Notes: generated by a model not told the origin, from the letters alone. A stretch of DNA of 36,262 nt from Candidatus Makaraimicrobium thalassicum (GCA_003644505.1 QNCM01000001.1:48001-84262), one strand, 5' to 3'. Shown: positions 24,618 through 34,200, counted from the first letter of the stretch. Translations and numbers: made by a program.

Positions 24618-24651
24618 ATGAGTTACAAATACGACAGTGTTTGTAACTCAT
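24618..24651. repeat. Perfect 12-bp inverted repeat before the OmpA-like gene
   Basis: ATGAGTTACAAA (24618-24629), a 10-base loop, and its exact complement (24640-24651), in the 77-base gap between purA and the lipoprotein gene and about 13 bases before its Shine-Dalgarno. There is no T-run on the minus strand, so it is not a standard terminator. It could be an operator or an mRNA 5' structure. Confidence 0.8.
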
Positions 24652-24671
24652 AAGTGCGAATTTATGCAACG

Positions 24672-25979
<1,308 letters not shown>

Positions 25980-25985
25980 TTAATG

Positions 25986-26669
25986 TTACTTCTTGTATTT
26001 CCTGAGTTGCTGCTGCTGGTGCATCTGCCTCCTGATCTGATCCTGCTGACGCATTTGTCTCATAAGCCTGTCTGTCTTGATCCTGGTAACCTCGTTACTG
26101 ATCTTCACAAATACACCATGCAGGGTCTCTTCATCAAGATCGGATACCGGGACAGCGGTGCCTGCCTGCGAGCTGTAAAAATATTCTTTCTTCCCAGACT
26201 CGGTCACCTTTAATGAAAGACCGGGGACCAGCGATATGACGTGGGGATACATTCCGAGCCGCGTCTTAATGGTCTTAACCATCTCTTCTTTTGACAATTG
26301 CGGCCCTTTGGCGGCCGGCCTTTTCCCCGGTTTTACCTCCGGCTTTGTCCCCACTTCTGGCGGCACCAGTTTGGGCTTCGGCGGCAGCACCGGCTTTAAC
26401 TTCAGCGGCAGCACCGGCTTTGACTTCAGCGGCGCCAGCTTTGGCTTCGGCGGCGGCGCCAGCTTTACCTTCGGCGGCACCGGTTTTGGCTTCGGTTTTA
26501 TCCCGGCCTCCGGAGCTTTCTCAAGCACAGAACCATGCGATGTAACCCTCTCCCAGAACCTCCTCAGGCCGCTCTTTTTGGGCTGCCCTTCTGCATACGC
26601 CGGGACAGATAAAAATAAAACGGCCAGCAGGAAACATAGAATAAACAGTTCTTTTCGGGTGTGCTTCAT
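25986..26669 (-). CDS. Exported protein with Pro/Lys octapeptide repeats, unknown function
   Basis: I do not recognise this 227-residue product. Residues 1-26 form a Sec signal peptide ending AYA. About residues 55-115 consist of 8-residue Pro/Lys units such as PKVKLAPP, PKPKLAPL, KSKPVLPL and KLKPVLPP, encoded by 21-24-bp DNA units (about 26355-26490). This rigid segment recalls TonB-like or cell-wall-spanning linkers. A short globular part follows (LSKEEMVKTIKTRLGMYPHVISL to about 205), then a Gln/Met/Arg-rich C-terminus. ATG at 26669 has GGAGG 5 bases before it; an in-frame ATG at 26681 is less likely. It lies between the homocitrate-synthase-like gene and purA. Envelope-spanning role is inference. 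Confidence 0.75.
   Translation of the reverse strand: MKHTRKELFILCFLLAVLFLSVPAYAEGQPKKSGLRRFWERVTSHGSVLEKAPEAGIKPKPKPVPPKVKLAPPPKPKLAPLKSKPVLPLKLKPVLPPKPKLVPPEVGTKPEVKPGKRPAAKGPQLSKEEMVKTIKTRLGMYPHVISLVPGLSLKVTESGKKEYFYSSQAGTAVPVSDLDEETLHGVFVKISNEVTRIKTDRLMRQMRQQDQIRRQMHQQQQLRKYKK
26355..26490. repeat. 24-bp minisatellite-like repeat in the Pro/Lys protein gene
   Basis: The plus strand repeats GGCAGCACCGGCTTTAACTT-type units of 24 bases (one of 21), about five to six copies with substitutions. Each unit encodes one [P/L]K-x-K[P/L][V/A][L/P]P octapeptide. It may vary in length between strains. Confidence 0.65.
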
Positions 26670-26705
26670 CCTTTCCTCCAACGGTTACTTCTGCCTTTAC
26701 TTCGA

Positions 26706-27959
26706 TCAGGCAGGCGTCATCGTAAATATCTTTTTCGCGATATCGGGATAGCGGGCGATAAACAGCAGTTCATCCCGGACCAGGGGTTTCTGGGTATGGA
26801 CATTAGCGTATCGCACAAGCTCCAGTACGCGTGTAGCCTCTTTATCATTTTTAAATTTCACTTCAAGCTTGTTATATACGTTACGGAACCCTTTGATGCC
26901 GCTGTATTCGCCGGCAGTGATGTTCCTTCCCGTATCGATGATCTCCGGCTCGCCTCTGCCGAGTTCCTCGAAATCGTAAAGTTCGTAATTCCTCCTGTCC
27001 TTCAGCGCGCCATCCGCATGGATCCCGGATTCATGCGCGAACGCATTGGCCCCGACTCCCACCTGGGTGACCGGGATCGGGACCCCGAACGCATAAGAAG
27101 CGTATTTGGCAATCCTCCACGACATCTTGAGGTTTATACGGGGATCCAGTTTATATTTCGGATTATCGCCGAACCCGCTCGAATATTTTAAAGCCAGGAT
27201 ACAACTGACCATATCCGCGTTTCCGGCCCTTTCTCCCATGCCGTTAACCGTGGTGTTAATATACGCATCAACACCGCTGTCAATGGCGGCTTTTGCTCCT
27301 GCGACGCTCACGGCCACTACCATCCCCAGGTCATTATGACAATGAAGTTCAATCGGGATCCTGACCGCCGTTGCCAGAGCCGCGACCCGGTCATAGATCG
27401 TGAACGGGTCATCATATCCCAGCGTGTCACAGTACCGCATGCGGTCCGCGCCGGCATCTTTCGCTGCCTGCGCGAATTCTATGAGATAATCGAGATCCGT
27501 CCTCGATGCGTCCTCGGCGTTGACGCCTATTGCAGCGATGCCTTCCTTCCTGGCCAGTTTCACCGATTTAATAACAGATCTTATGATGTCCTTTTTGTCC
27601 ATTTTCCCGGCAAATTTATGTTTTATCATCTGGTCGGACGTGGAAATGGACATATTCAGGTACTTGACGCCGGTGCTTTGGACCGCTTTCCTCACATCAG
27701 ACTCTACTGCCCTGATCCATCCTGAAAGCCTCATCGGATATAAGACCTTCCGTCTGGCCAGTTCCAGGTTCGCGTTCAGGTAATTAATCTCGTGGTGGGT
27801 GAACGGAAACCCGAATTCGGACTGAAAAACACCCATCCTGTTAAGATACAAATTGACGATCGTCTTTTGCAGCTTGGCCAGGCCCAGCCGCGAGGTCTGG
27901 ACACCGTCGCGGTTCGTGACATCTATGATCCTGATCATATTCTTCTTTTTCTGCCTCAT
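26706..27959 (-). CDS. Homocitrate synthase-like enzyme, candidate Re-citrate synthase
   Basis: A 417-residue member of the HMGL-like family that condenses acetyl-CoA with a 2-oxo acid. Visible marks are IIDVTNRDGVQTSRLGLAKL (active-site RD), SGWIRAVESDVRKA, GVNAEDASRTDLDYL, the metal-binding HCHNDLGM, and GVGANAFAHESGIHADG. There is no C-terminal LeuA regulatory domain. Close relatives in anaerobes are often named homocitrate synthase, and one in Clostridium kluyveri was shown to be Re-citrate synthase, so oxaloacetate may be the substrate. No leu or lys genes lie nearby. Start at 27959 has GGGAGA before it; an ATG seven codons later is possible. The enzyme is next to serA, but I cannot settle the substrate by eye. 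Confidence 0.78.
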   Translation of the reverse strand: MRQKKKNMIRIIDVTNRDGVQTSRLGLAKLQKTIVNLYLNRMGVFQSEFGFPFTHHEINYLNANLELARRKVLYPMRLSGWIRAVESDVRKAVQSTGVKYLNMSISTSDQMIKHKFAGKMDKKDIIRSVIKSVKLARKEGIAAIGVNAEDASRTDLDYLIEFAQAAKDAGADRMRYCDTLGYDDPFTIYDRVAALATAVRIPIELHCHNDLGMVVAVSVAGAKAAIDSGVDAYINTTVNGMGERAGNADMVSCILALKYSSGFGDNPKYKLDPRINLKMSWRIAKYASYAFGVPIPVTQVGVGANAFAHESGIHADGALKDRRNYELYDFEELGRGEPEIIDTGRNITAGEYSGIKGFRNVYNKLEVKFKNDKEATRVLELVRYANVHTQKPLVRDELLFIARYPDIAKKIFTMTPA

Positions 27960-27977
27960 TATGCTCTCCCCATTACA

Positions 27978-29573
27978 TCAGATCATCACACAGACCTGTT
28001 TGACATCGTCGATGTCTTTTTCACGCTTGAGTTTTGCTATAACTTCCTTCGGGACTTCAGTATCCACATTCAGCAGGCTGATCGCGTCTCCGGTCTTCTT
28101 GTCTCTGCCGAAACTCATTTCCGCTATATTGACGCCGTGCCTGGCCAGGGATGTTCCCAGTTTCCCTACGACCCCGGGGACATCCCTGTTCGATACGACC
28201 AGCATATACCCGTCAGGGATAGCTTCGACATAATATTTATCCATCTTGATTATCCGGGGCTCTTTGTTGGCGAAAAGCGTGCCCATTATAAAATGCTTTC
28301 TCGTGCCGGTATCGAACTCGACACTGATCAGATTCGCGAAATCCGTTATCTTCGAGGTCTTTTCTTCGGTAACCTTAATGCCTCTTTCTTTCGCTACCAG
28401 CGGCGAATTCACGTAATTTACCTCTTCCGCCAGTATGGGATTAAATATTCCTTTCATCAGGGCGCGGGTAATAACCGCAACGTCTATATCCGCGACCTCA
28501 CCGATATATTTTACCGTGATCGCTCTGATGGGCTCATCGATAAGCTGCGTCTGTATGGATCCCAGCCGCTCCGCCAGGTTGACATAAGGCCGCACAGCCG
28601 CCATGGCTTCCTCTTCCAGAACAGGTACATTCGCCGCGTTACGGAATCCTCTACCCAAAAGCGCGTCTGAAACGGATCTTGCTATGTCTATGGCCACATT
28701 CACCTGCGCTTCCGCTGTTGATGCACCCAGATGAGGGGTGGTAATGACCCTGTCCATGCCGATGACCGGGCTGTCAAGAGGGGGTTTTGCCCCGGTCTCG
28801 TACACGTCAAGCGCGGCGCCGCTCACCTTGCCGGTTCTTAGGTTCTTTGCCAGGGCTTTTTCGTCGACAATACCCCCACGGGCGGCATTGATAATACGGA
28901 CCCCTCTTTTCATTTTTTTGAAAGCTCTTTCGCCAATGAGATGCCTGGTCTCTTCCGTGAGCGGGGTATGAATGGTAATAAAATCGGATATTTTTAAAAG
29001 AGTGTCCAGAGGCACCGGTTCGATGTTAAGGGACCGCGCTCTTTCCTCGGAAAGGAACGGGTCAAAAGCCACGATCTTCATCCCGAAACTCAAAGCCCTT
29101 TTGGCGAATTCCGTGCCGATACGGCCAAGCCCGATAATCCCGAGGATCTTTCCATACAGCTCAACGCCGACAAATTTCTTTCTGTCCCATTTGCCGTGCT
29201 TTGTCGAGTGGTTCGCCTGGGGAATGTTCCGGGAAAGAGCGAGCATAAGGCTGAACGCGTGCTCCGCGGTAGAGATAGTGTTGCCGGCCGGTGCGTTCAT
29301 CACTATCACGCCTTTCTTAGAAGCCGCGGCTACATCCACATTATCCAGGCCCACACCCGCCCGGCCGATGACCTTCAGTTTATCGGCCGACTCAATTATC
29401 CTCCTGGTCACCATGGTCCCGCTCCTCACGATAAGAGCGTCGTACGGTTTTATCTTTCTGGCAAGCTCTTTTTCAGAGAGCTTGGAAACCTCATCGACCT
29501 TGAACTTGTTTTTCTTTAATATTTGCACTCCCTCTTTGGAGAGAGGATCACTTATAAGAACTTTGATCGCCAT
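27978..29573 (-). CDS. serA: D-3-phosphoglycerate dehydrogenase
   Basis: Oxidises 3-phosphoglycerate to 3-phosphohydroxypyruvate with NAD+, the first step of serine biosynthesis. The 531-residue protein is the long SerA type: substrate domain, NAD-binding domain with GIIGLGRIGTEFAKRAL (about 146-162), catalytic Arg in INAARGGIVDE and the HLGAST motif (His about 281), then an intervening ASB domain and a C-terminal ACT domain (about 455-531; SNRDVPGVVGKLGTSLARHGVNIAEMSFGR). Serine feedback inhibition through the ACT domain is expected. It follows the class V aminotransferase after 17 bases and probably works with it. Confidence 0.95.
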   Translation of the reverse strand: MAIKVLISDPLSKEGVQILKKNKFKVDEVSKLSEKELARKIKPYDALIVRSGTMVTRRIIESADKLKVIGRAGVGLDNVDVAAASKKGVIVMNAPAGNTISTAEHAFSLMLALSRNIPQANHSTKHGKWDRKKFVGVELYGKILGIIGLGRIGTEFAKRALSFGMKIVAFDPFLSEERARSLNIEPVPLDTLLKISDFITIHTPLTEETRHLIGERAFKKMKRGVRIINAARGGIVDEKALAKNLRTGKVSGAALDVYETGAKPPLDSPVIGMDRVITTPHLGASTAEAQVNVAIDIARSVSDALLGRGFRNAANVPVLEEEAMAAVRPYVNLAERLGSIQTQLIDEPIRAITVKYIGEVADIDVAVITRALMKGIFNPILAEEVNYVNSPLVAKERGIKVTEEKTSKITDFANLISVEFDTGTRKHFIMGTLFANKEPRIIKMDKYYVEAIPDGYMLVVSNRDVPGVVGKLGTSLARHGVNIAEMSFGRDKKTGDAISLLNVDTEVPKEVIAKLKREKDIDDVKQVCVMI

Positions 29574-29590
29574 TTATCCCGCTCCTTCCG

Positions 29591-30721
29591 TCACTTAAGC
29601 AACTCCTGCATTCTGGCGACACCTTTGCCAAATTCGACATCATACCCCAGCTGACTGAGAACGATCTCCACACCGGCAATGGCCGCTATCGTATCATACT
29701 CGTCCATATAGCCGAGATGCGCTATCCTGAAAATCTTTCCCTTAAGCGCCGCCTGCCCGCCGGCTATGGTTACACCCTGTTCGTCCCGCATCTTTTTAAC
29801 CAGTGCCGCCCCATCAATCCCTTCGGGGACTTTTACCGATGTCACGGCGTTTGACGGGCTTTTGGAAAAAATCTCCAATCCGATAGCCCTTACGGCTTCG
29901 CGTGTCGCATGCGCTAAACGGGCGTGCCTGTCGATAACAGTGTCCGGCCCTTCCTCCAGTATCATATCCAGGACACTGTCCAGACCCATTATCAAAGACA
30001 CTGCCGGAGTCCAGGGGGTATCATCCTTCTTATATGATTTCCTGGCCGCCTTCAGATCAAAATAATACTTCGGCAGGTCTGACCTCTCCATGAGTTCTTC
30101 AGCCTTCGGACTCAGGCTCAGGAACGCGAGTCCCGGAGGAAGCATGAGCCCTTTCTGGGAACCGCAGACTACGACATCCACGCCCCATTCATCGGTCCTT
30201 AATTCGTCCGCGGTCAGGCCGCTGACAGCGTCCACCACAAGCACTGCCCCCATACCTGAAACGACTTTCGCGATCCCTTTGATATCGTTCACAACGCCCG
30301 TTGACGTCTCGCACAAAGTGCTGTAGACCGCTTTTACGTCAGCGTGCTCTCTCAACAGTTTATCTACTACCGCCGGGTCAGCGGGTTCACCCCAGGTCAC
30401 GTCATAGCCCACTGCCTCAACCCCGTATGCCCCGCAGATCTCGCTGAAACGTTCCCCGAACTTTCCGCCTCTTATGACAAGAACTTTATCACCTCTCGAA
30501 AGAAGGTTCACCACGGAAGCCTCCATCGCACCCGTTCCGCTCGACGCAAAGATGAACACGGGGTTCTCCGTACGGAACACCTTTTTCATTTTGGCGTTCA
30601 CGTCCTTTAGAATGCCCTGAAACTGGGGCGTCCTGTGATGAATCATGGTATCGGCCATTCTCAGTAATATCTTTTCAGGTACCGGAGTCGGCCCCGGTGA
30701 CATCAACCTGTATTTTCTCAC
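29591..30721 (-). CDS. Class V aminotransferase (phosphoserine, serine-pyruvate or alanine-glyoxylate type)
   Basis: A PLP enzyme of 376 residues. Marks are MSPGPTPVPEKILLRM, TPQFQGIL, ASSGTGAMEASVVNLL, ETSTGVVND, the VVDAVSGL Asp and the Schiff-base K190 in CGSQKGLMLPPG. Paired with serA, it may transaminate phosphohydroxypyruvate to phosphoserine, as a class V enzyme does in Methanocaldococcus (MJ0959); alanine-glyoxylate or serine-pyruvate use is also possible. The GTG at 30721 is preferred because AGGAGG lies 8 bases before it; an ATG at 30751, overlapping the clpP stop, would add 10 residues but has no ribosome site. Confidence 0.85.
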   Translation of the reverse strand: MRKYRLMSPGPTPVPEKILLRMADTMIHHRTPQFQGILKDVNAKMKKVFRTENPVFIFASSGTGAMEASVVNLLSRGDKVLVIRGGKFGERFSEICGAYGVEAVGYDVTWGEPADPAVVDKLLREHADVKAVYSTLCETSTGVVNDIKGIAKVVSGMGAVLVVDAVSGLTADELRTDEWGVDVVVCGSQKGLMLPPGLAFLSLSPKAEELMERSDLPKYYFDLKAARKSYKKDDTPWTPAVSLIMGLDSVLDMILEEGPDTVIDRHARLAHATREAVRAIGLEIFSKSPSNAVTSVKVPEGIDGAALVKKMRDEQGVTIAGGQAALKGKIFRIAHLGYMDEYDTIAAIAGVEIVLSQLGYDVEFGKGVARMQELLK

Positions 30722-30750
30722 CTTCAGATCCTCCTCTTTTTTTGAACCCA

Positions 30751-31338
30751 TTATTTCGGGATGTTTGAGATCACATGATCCACCAGTCCATACTCCCTGG
30801 CTTCCTCCGCGCTCATAAAATAATCCCTGTCAGTATCGGCTTTTATACGTTCAATGGGCTGGCCTGTATGTTTTGCGAGGATATTCTCCAGCTGTTCCTT
30901 TATCCTGAGTATTTCTTTCGCCTGGATATGGATGTCCGAAGCAGCTCCCTGCACGCCCCCCCAGGGCTGATGCACCATGATCCTGGAATGCGGAAGCGCG
31001 TATCTCTTCCCTTTTGTTCCCGCGGAAAGAAGGACGGCCCCCATACTGGAAGCCTGTCCCACACAAAAAGTACTCACATCAGGCTTGATAAACTGTATGG
31101 TATCATAAATGGACATCCCGCTCGTGACACCGCCGCCGGGGGTATTGATATAGACGTTTACATCCTTTTCCGGATTTTCCATCTGCAAGTATAACAATTC
31201 CGCTACCACTATGTTCGCGACATTATCGTCAACAGGTGAGCCTATAAATATTATCCGGTCCTTCAACAGGCGCGAATAAATATCATATGCCCTTTCGAGC
31301 CTCCCTTCCTTCTCGATCACCATCGGTATCACACTCAT
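30751..31338 (-). CDS. clpP: ATP-dependent Clp protease proteolytic subunit
   Basis: Serine protease core of ClpAP/ClpXP. The 195-residue protein carries the full triad: S98 in [15 protein letters not shown]123 in [10 protein letters not shown] and D172 in [12 protein letters not shown]. It also has [18 protein letters not shown]. The ATG at 31338 is preceded by AAGGAGGG; the frame is open for 26 codons upstream, but those read through a repeat element. It follows tig, as in many bacteria; no clpX follows, which is unusual for the tig-clpP-clpX order. Confidence 0.96.
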   Translation of the reverse strand: MSVIPMVIEKEGRLERAYDIYSRLLKDRIIFIGSPVDDNVANIVVAELLYLQMENPEKDVNVYINTPGGGVTSGMSIYDTIQFIKPDVSTFCVGQASSMGAVLLSAGTKGKRYALPHSRIMVHQPWGGVQGAASDIHIQAKEILRIKEQLENILAKHTGQPIERIKADTDRDYFMSAEEAREYGLVDHVISNIPK

Positions 31339-31349
31339 TACGCCCTCCT

Positions 31350-31395
31350 TGTTTCGTGGCCCGTGTCTCGCGCCCCGTGTCTCGGATACGAAACA
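31350..31395. repeat. Mosaic repeat element between tig and clpP
   Basis: On the plus strand, two copies of CCCGTGTCTCG (31360-31370 and 31374-31384) are bracketed by an 8-bp inverted repeat TGTTTCGT (31350-31357) and ACGAAACA (31388-31395). Blocks CTCGCGCCCC and CGGATACG also occur, complemented or degenerate, around the scpB heptamer array (8801-8824). A decayed related copy sits before tig (32718-32741). Confidence 0.65.
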
Positions 31396-31428
31396 CAATC
31401 TCCGGGTCACGCGCAACGGGATATTAGT

Positions 31429-32703
31429 CTATTTCATTTTTACGATAACCGCCTCCCGGAGAAGAAAATCCAGCGTTTTTTCTTCCCTGAGCTGCTCTTT
31501 CAACCCGCCTGTCAGACCTTGATCCTGATAATACTTTTTTACGTCCTCAAAGGACTGATTATAAGAATCCGCAAGGGACTTTAACCAGTCGTTCATATCT
31601 TCATCGGTCACTTCGATCTTTTCGCGATCAGCAATCGCGTCAAGTATGAAATACAATCTGACTTTGTTCTCCGCATCCCTGAGAAGCTGCCCTCTCAGTT
31701 TTTCTTTATGGGCATCTATGGCTTCTCTATCCACTCCCTTCTGAACCAGCTCGTTCTCTGCCTTCTCCATAAGGACCTTAAGCTGCCTGCTGACTATGGA
31801 TGCCGGCAGCCCAAAAGGATGTTTCTTCAACAGTTGTTCCATGATCTGGTTCTTCATGTCCACCCGGGCGTTAGACTCTTTTTTCTTCATGAGCTGCATC
31901 CGAAGCCCCTGCCTGGCTTCGGCCAGGCTGTCCTTTCCCATCTTTTTGGCCAGTTCGTCGTCAATCCCGGGTAACTTCTTCTCCTTGGTTTCCTTGACCT
32001 CTACCCGGAACACGGCCTTTTTCCCGGCATACTTCCTGTCAGGATAATTTTCCGGCAGTGTCACCTCTATATCTTTCTTATCCCCTGTTTTCAATCCAAA
32101 AAGCTCCTCGCCCATGCCGAGCATGGACGCTTCTTTGTCCGCCTCGATCCACATGTTCTTGCGTTTCCTGGCAATGACCTCTCCGTTGATGAACGTCTCC
32201 ACATCGCATATCCCGAAATCGCCACGCTGAAGCGGCCTGTCCGTTCCATTGAACTCCGCATACATGTTTCTAATCCGCGTAAGCGCTTCTTCGAGCTCGT
32301 CATCCGTAACACTGAACTTCCTGGTATGGGCTTTCAACCCCTTATATTTCCGCAGATTGACCTCAGGATAGGCGTCAACCTTTGCCCTGAACGTAAGACC
32401 CCCGGACAATTCGATATTCACGTCCGAGATCTCGGGATGGCTTACGGGATTGACATTATGCTCCTCCAGGGCCTGTTGATACGCCTGCGGTATCAACCGC
32501 TGTTTCACTTCATCCATGGCGCTTTCGTAATGCTTCTTCTGGATGATATCCAGCGGGGCTTTCCCCTGCCTGAATCCCGGGATCTTCGCCGTTTTTCTGA
32601 TATCCTCCAGTACCTGGCCAAAGACGTTCTCTACCGCTTGTTTCGGCATCTCTATCTCAAGATGCCTTGCCGTTCCTTCAGATCTTTTTATCCTGCTCTT
32701 CAT
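31429..32703 (-). CDS. tig: Trigger factor (ribosome-associated chaperone, peptidyl-prolyl isomerase)
   Basis: Binds nascent chains at the ribosome exit. The 424-residue protein has the N-terminal ribosome-binding domain with the signature KIPGFRQGKAPLDII (about 39-53, including the GFRxGKxP loop), an FKBP-type PPIase domain (about 155-245; RGDFGICDVETFING, PENYPDRKYAGKKAVFRVEV) and a helical C-terminal chaperone domain. GAGAGG precedes the ATG by 7 bases and overlaps a decayed repeat. It lies between hpf and clpP. Confidence 0.95.
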   Translation of the reverse strand: MKSRIKRSEGTARHLEIEMPKQAVENVFGQVLEDIRKTAKIPGFRQGKAPLDIIQKKHYESAMDEVKQRLIPQAYQQALEEHNVNPVSHPEISDVNIELSGGLTFRAKVDAYPEVNLRKYKGLKAHTRKFSVTDDELEEALTRIRNMYAEFNGTDRPLQRGDFGICDVETFINGEVIARKRKNMWIEADKEASMLGMGEELFGLKTGDKKDIEVTLPENYPDRKYAGKKAVFRVEVKETKEKKLPGIDDELAKKMGKDSLAEARQGLRMQLMKKKESNARVDMKNQIMEQLLKKHPFGLPASIVSRQLKVLMEKAENELVQKGVDREAIDAHKEKLRGQLLRDAENKVRLYFILDAIADREKIEVTDEDMNDWLKSLADSYNQSFEDVKKYYQDQGLTGGLKEQLREEKTLDFLLREAVIVKMK

Positions 32704-32717
32704 CTATTAAATTACCT

Positions 32718-32741
32718 CTCATGGTTCGTGGCTCATGCCCC
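32718..32741. repeat. Decayed copy of the clpP-upstream repeat, before tig
   Basis: On the minus strand GGGGCATGAGCCACGAACCA (about 32722-32741) parallels GGGGCGCGAG...CCACGAAACA before clpP. It ends at the tig Shine-Dalgarno, as the other copy does at the clpP one. A judgement by eye. Confidence 0.45.
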
Positions 32742-32748
32742 ATATTGA

Positions 32749-33294
32749 CTAAAAACTCGGTTCGATCAACGCGTAATCCCCTCCGCCCCTTTTGTACAGC
32801 ACGTTCACTTCGCCGGTATCCGCGTTCTTGAACATGATGAAATTTTTCTCCATAAGTTCCAGCTCGAGCCTGGCTTCCTCCGGAAGCATCGGTTTGTCGG
32901 CAAAGGAGTTTGCCCTGACAATCCTTCCGGGGCCTTCGGGAATAACGGTTTTCCTTCCTCTAAAACGGGCTACCGGGCTCATGATCCTGCCAAACAGGGC
33001 TCTCCGCCTCTTGGAAGACACCCGCCCGTTCAGTCTTCGCACCTGTTTTCTGACATTCCCAGAGGCATTGTCGATCGAAGCGTATATATCGGGAGAACTC
33101 TCCTTCGCTACTATCCTGTTCCTCTTAAGATAAAGGATTATCTCAGCATTCTTCCTGGCCTTTTCCTCTTCCAGAATAACTTCACATTTGTAAATACGTT
33201 TGTAAAGGTGGTCCAGCCTGTCCAGCCTCTTATGAATATACGCTTTCAAAGAATCATCCAGGCTCAAATTCCTTCCTGTGATAGTTATATCCAT
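32749..33294 (-). CDS. hpf: Ribosome hibernation promoting factor, long form
   Basis: Inactivates ribosomes as 100S dimers in stationary phase or starvation. The 181-residue protein has the N-terminal HPF/YfiA domain (MDITITGRNLSLDDSLKAYI, 1-95) and a C-terminal dimerisation domain (about 125-181; EARLELELMEKNFIMFKNAD, then GEVNVLYKRGGGDYALIEP), which marks the long form that makes 100S ribosomes without RMF. The ATG at 33294 fits the family N-terminus and has GAGGG before it; the open frame upstream is rejected. Normally rpoN lies between lptB and hpf; here it does not. A good promoter lies directly upstream. Confidence 0.94.
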   Translation of the reverse strand: MDITITGRNLSLDDSLKAYIHKRLDRLDHLYKRIYKCEVILEEEKARKNAEIILYLKRNRIVAKESSPDIYASIDNASGNVRKQVRRLNGRVSSKRRRALFGRIMSPVARFRGRKTVIPEGPGRIVRANSFADKPMLPEEARLELELMEKNFIMFKNADTGEVNVLYKRGGGDYALIEPSF

Positions 33295-33357
33295 TCCCTC
33301 ACCCCTTTTTTGATATTCCCCGCAAAATTCAGACAAACAACGCAACAGAAGGATAAC

Positions 33358-33386
33358 AATATACCATTATGCATACGGTTTTTCAA
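33358..33386 (-). promoter_or_regulatory. Promoter for hpf and the genes after it
   Basis: Minus strand TTGAAA (33381-33386), 17 bases, TATATT (33358-33363), in the 112-base AT-rich gap between lptB and hpf. The predicted start near 33351 gives a leader of about 57 bases. Confidence 0.6.
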
Positions 33387-33406
33387 TATTTTTTACCCTG
33401 TTCACA

Positions 33407-34129
33407 TTACATCGAAAATCTTTTCCCGAGATATATTTCCCGGGCCTTGGGGTCGTTTATAAGTTCCTCCTTGGTCCCGGATATCAGTATCTGCCCCTCA
33501 TACATGATGTAGGACCTGTCGGTTATGCTGAGAGTCTCCCGCACATTGTGATCCGTAAGCAGAATCCCCAGCCCCATCTCTTTCAATTCCCTTATCACCT
33601 CCTGGCAATCATATACCGCTATGGGGTCTATCCCGCTGAAAGGCTCATCCAGCAGGATAAACATGGGATTGGTAACCAGGGTCCGGGTTATCTCAAGGCG
33701 CCTTCTTTCCCCGCCGGACAGCGTATAAGCTTTATTTTTGCTCAGATGCGCGATTTTCAACTGGTTGAGCAGATTATCCAGCTGTCTCTGCCTTTCTTTA
33801 CGCGGAAACCCCAGGGTCTCCATAATAGCCATGATATTCTCCTCAACGGTAAGTTTCCGAAAAATAGACGGCTCCTGAGAAAGGTAACCTATTCCTGAAC
33901 GTGCCCTCCGGTATATAGGCAGCTTCGTTATATCCTTTTTATCGAAGATAACATGCCCCCTGTCCGGTTTAACAATGCCCGTGACCATATAGAACGTCGT
34001 TGTCTTCCCGGCGCCGTTCGGGCCTAAAAGCCCCACGACCTCTCCCCTTCTGACATTGATGCTGGTCTCTTTGACAACGCTTCTTCCTCCGTATCTTTTT
34101 ACCAGATCCCTGGTTTCCAGTAGATGCAT
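33407..34129 (-). CDS. lptB: LPS export ABC transporter ATP-binding protein
   Basis: ATPase that drives LPS extraction from the inner membrane with LptFG. The 240-residue protein has Walker A GPNGAGKT (36-43), the LSQEPSIFRKLTV Q-loop region typical of LptB, signature LSGGERRR (137-144), Walker B FILLDEPFSGIDPIAV (158-173) and switch His in LTDHNV. These are the LptB subtype rather than the branched-chain amino acid type. ATG at 34129 is used because GGGG precedes it; a GTG at 34168 is possible. LptF and LptG are not in the window. Confidence 0.93.
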   Translation of the reverse strand: MHLLETRDLVKRYGGRSVVKETSINVRRGEVVGLLGPNGAGKTTTFYMVTGIVKPDRGHVIFDKKDITKLPIYRRARSGIGYLSQEPSIFRKLTVEENIMAIMETLGFPRKERQRQLDNLLNQLKIAHLSKNKAYTLSGGERRRLEITRTLVTNPMFILLDEPFSGIDPIAVYDCQEVIRELKEMGLGILLTDHNVRETLSITDRSYIMYEGQILISGTKEELINDPKAREIYLGKRFSM

Positions 34130-34200
34130 CCTGTTCCCCTTCTTCTCGCCGTCCCCGCATAAGAGCACGGGGTGTTGGTGTTGTTCCGCCTGCGCGGGCT

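Noticed and set aside
24595-24669. N-terminal extension of the lipoprotein to 24669
   Set aside because: It would be translated through the inverted repeat and would bury the signal peptide; AAAGGAGG supports 24594.
31339-31416. N-terminal extension of clpP to 31416
   Set aside because: The residues come from the mosaic repeat; AAGGAGGG and the family N-terminus support 31338.
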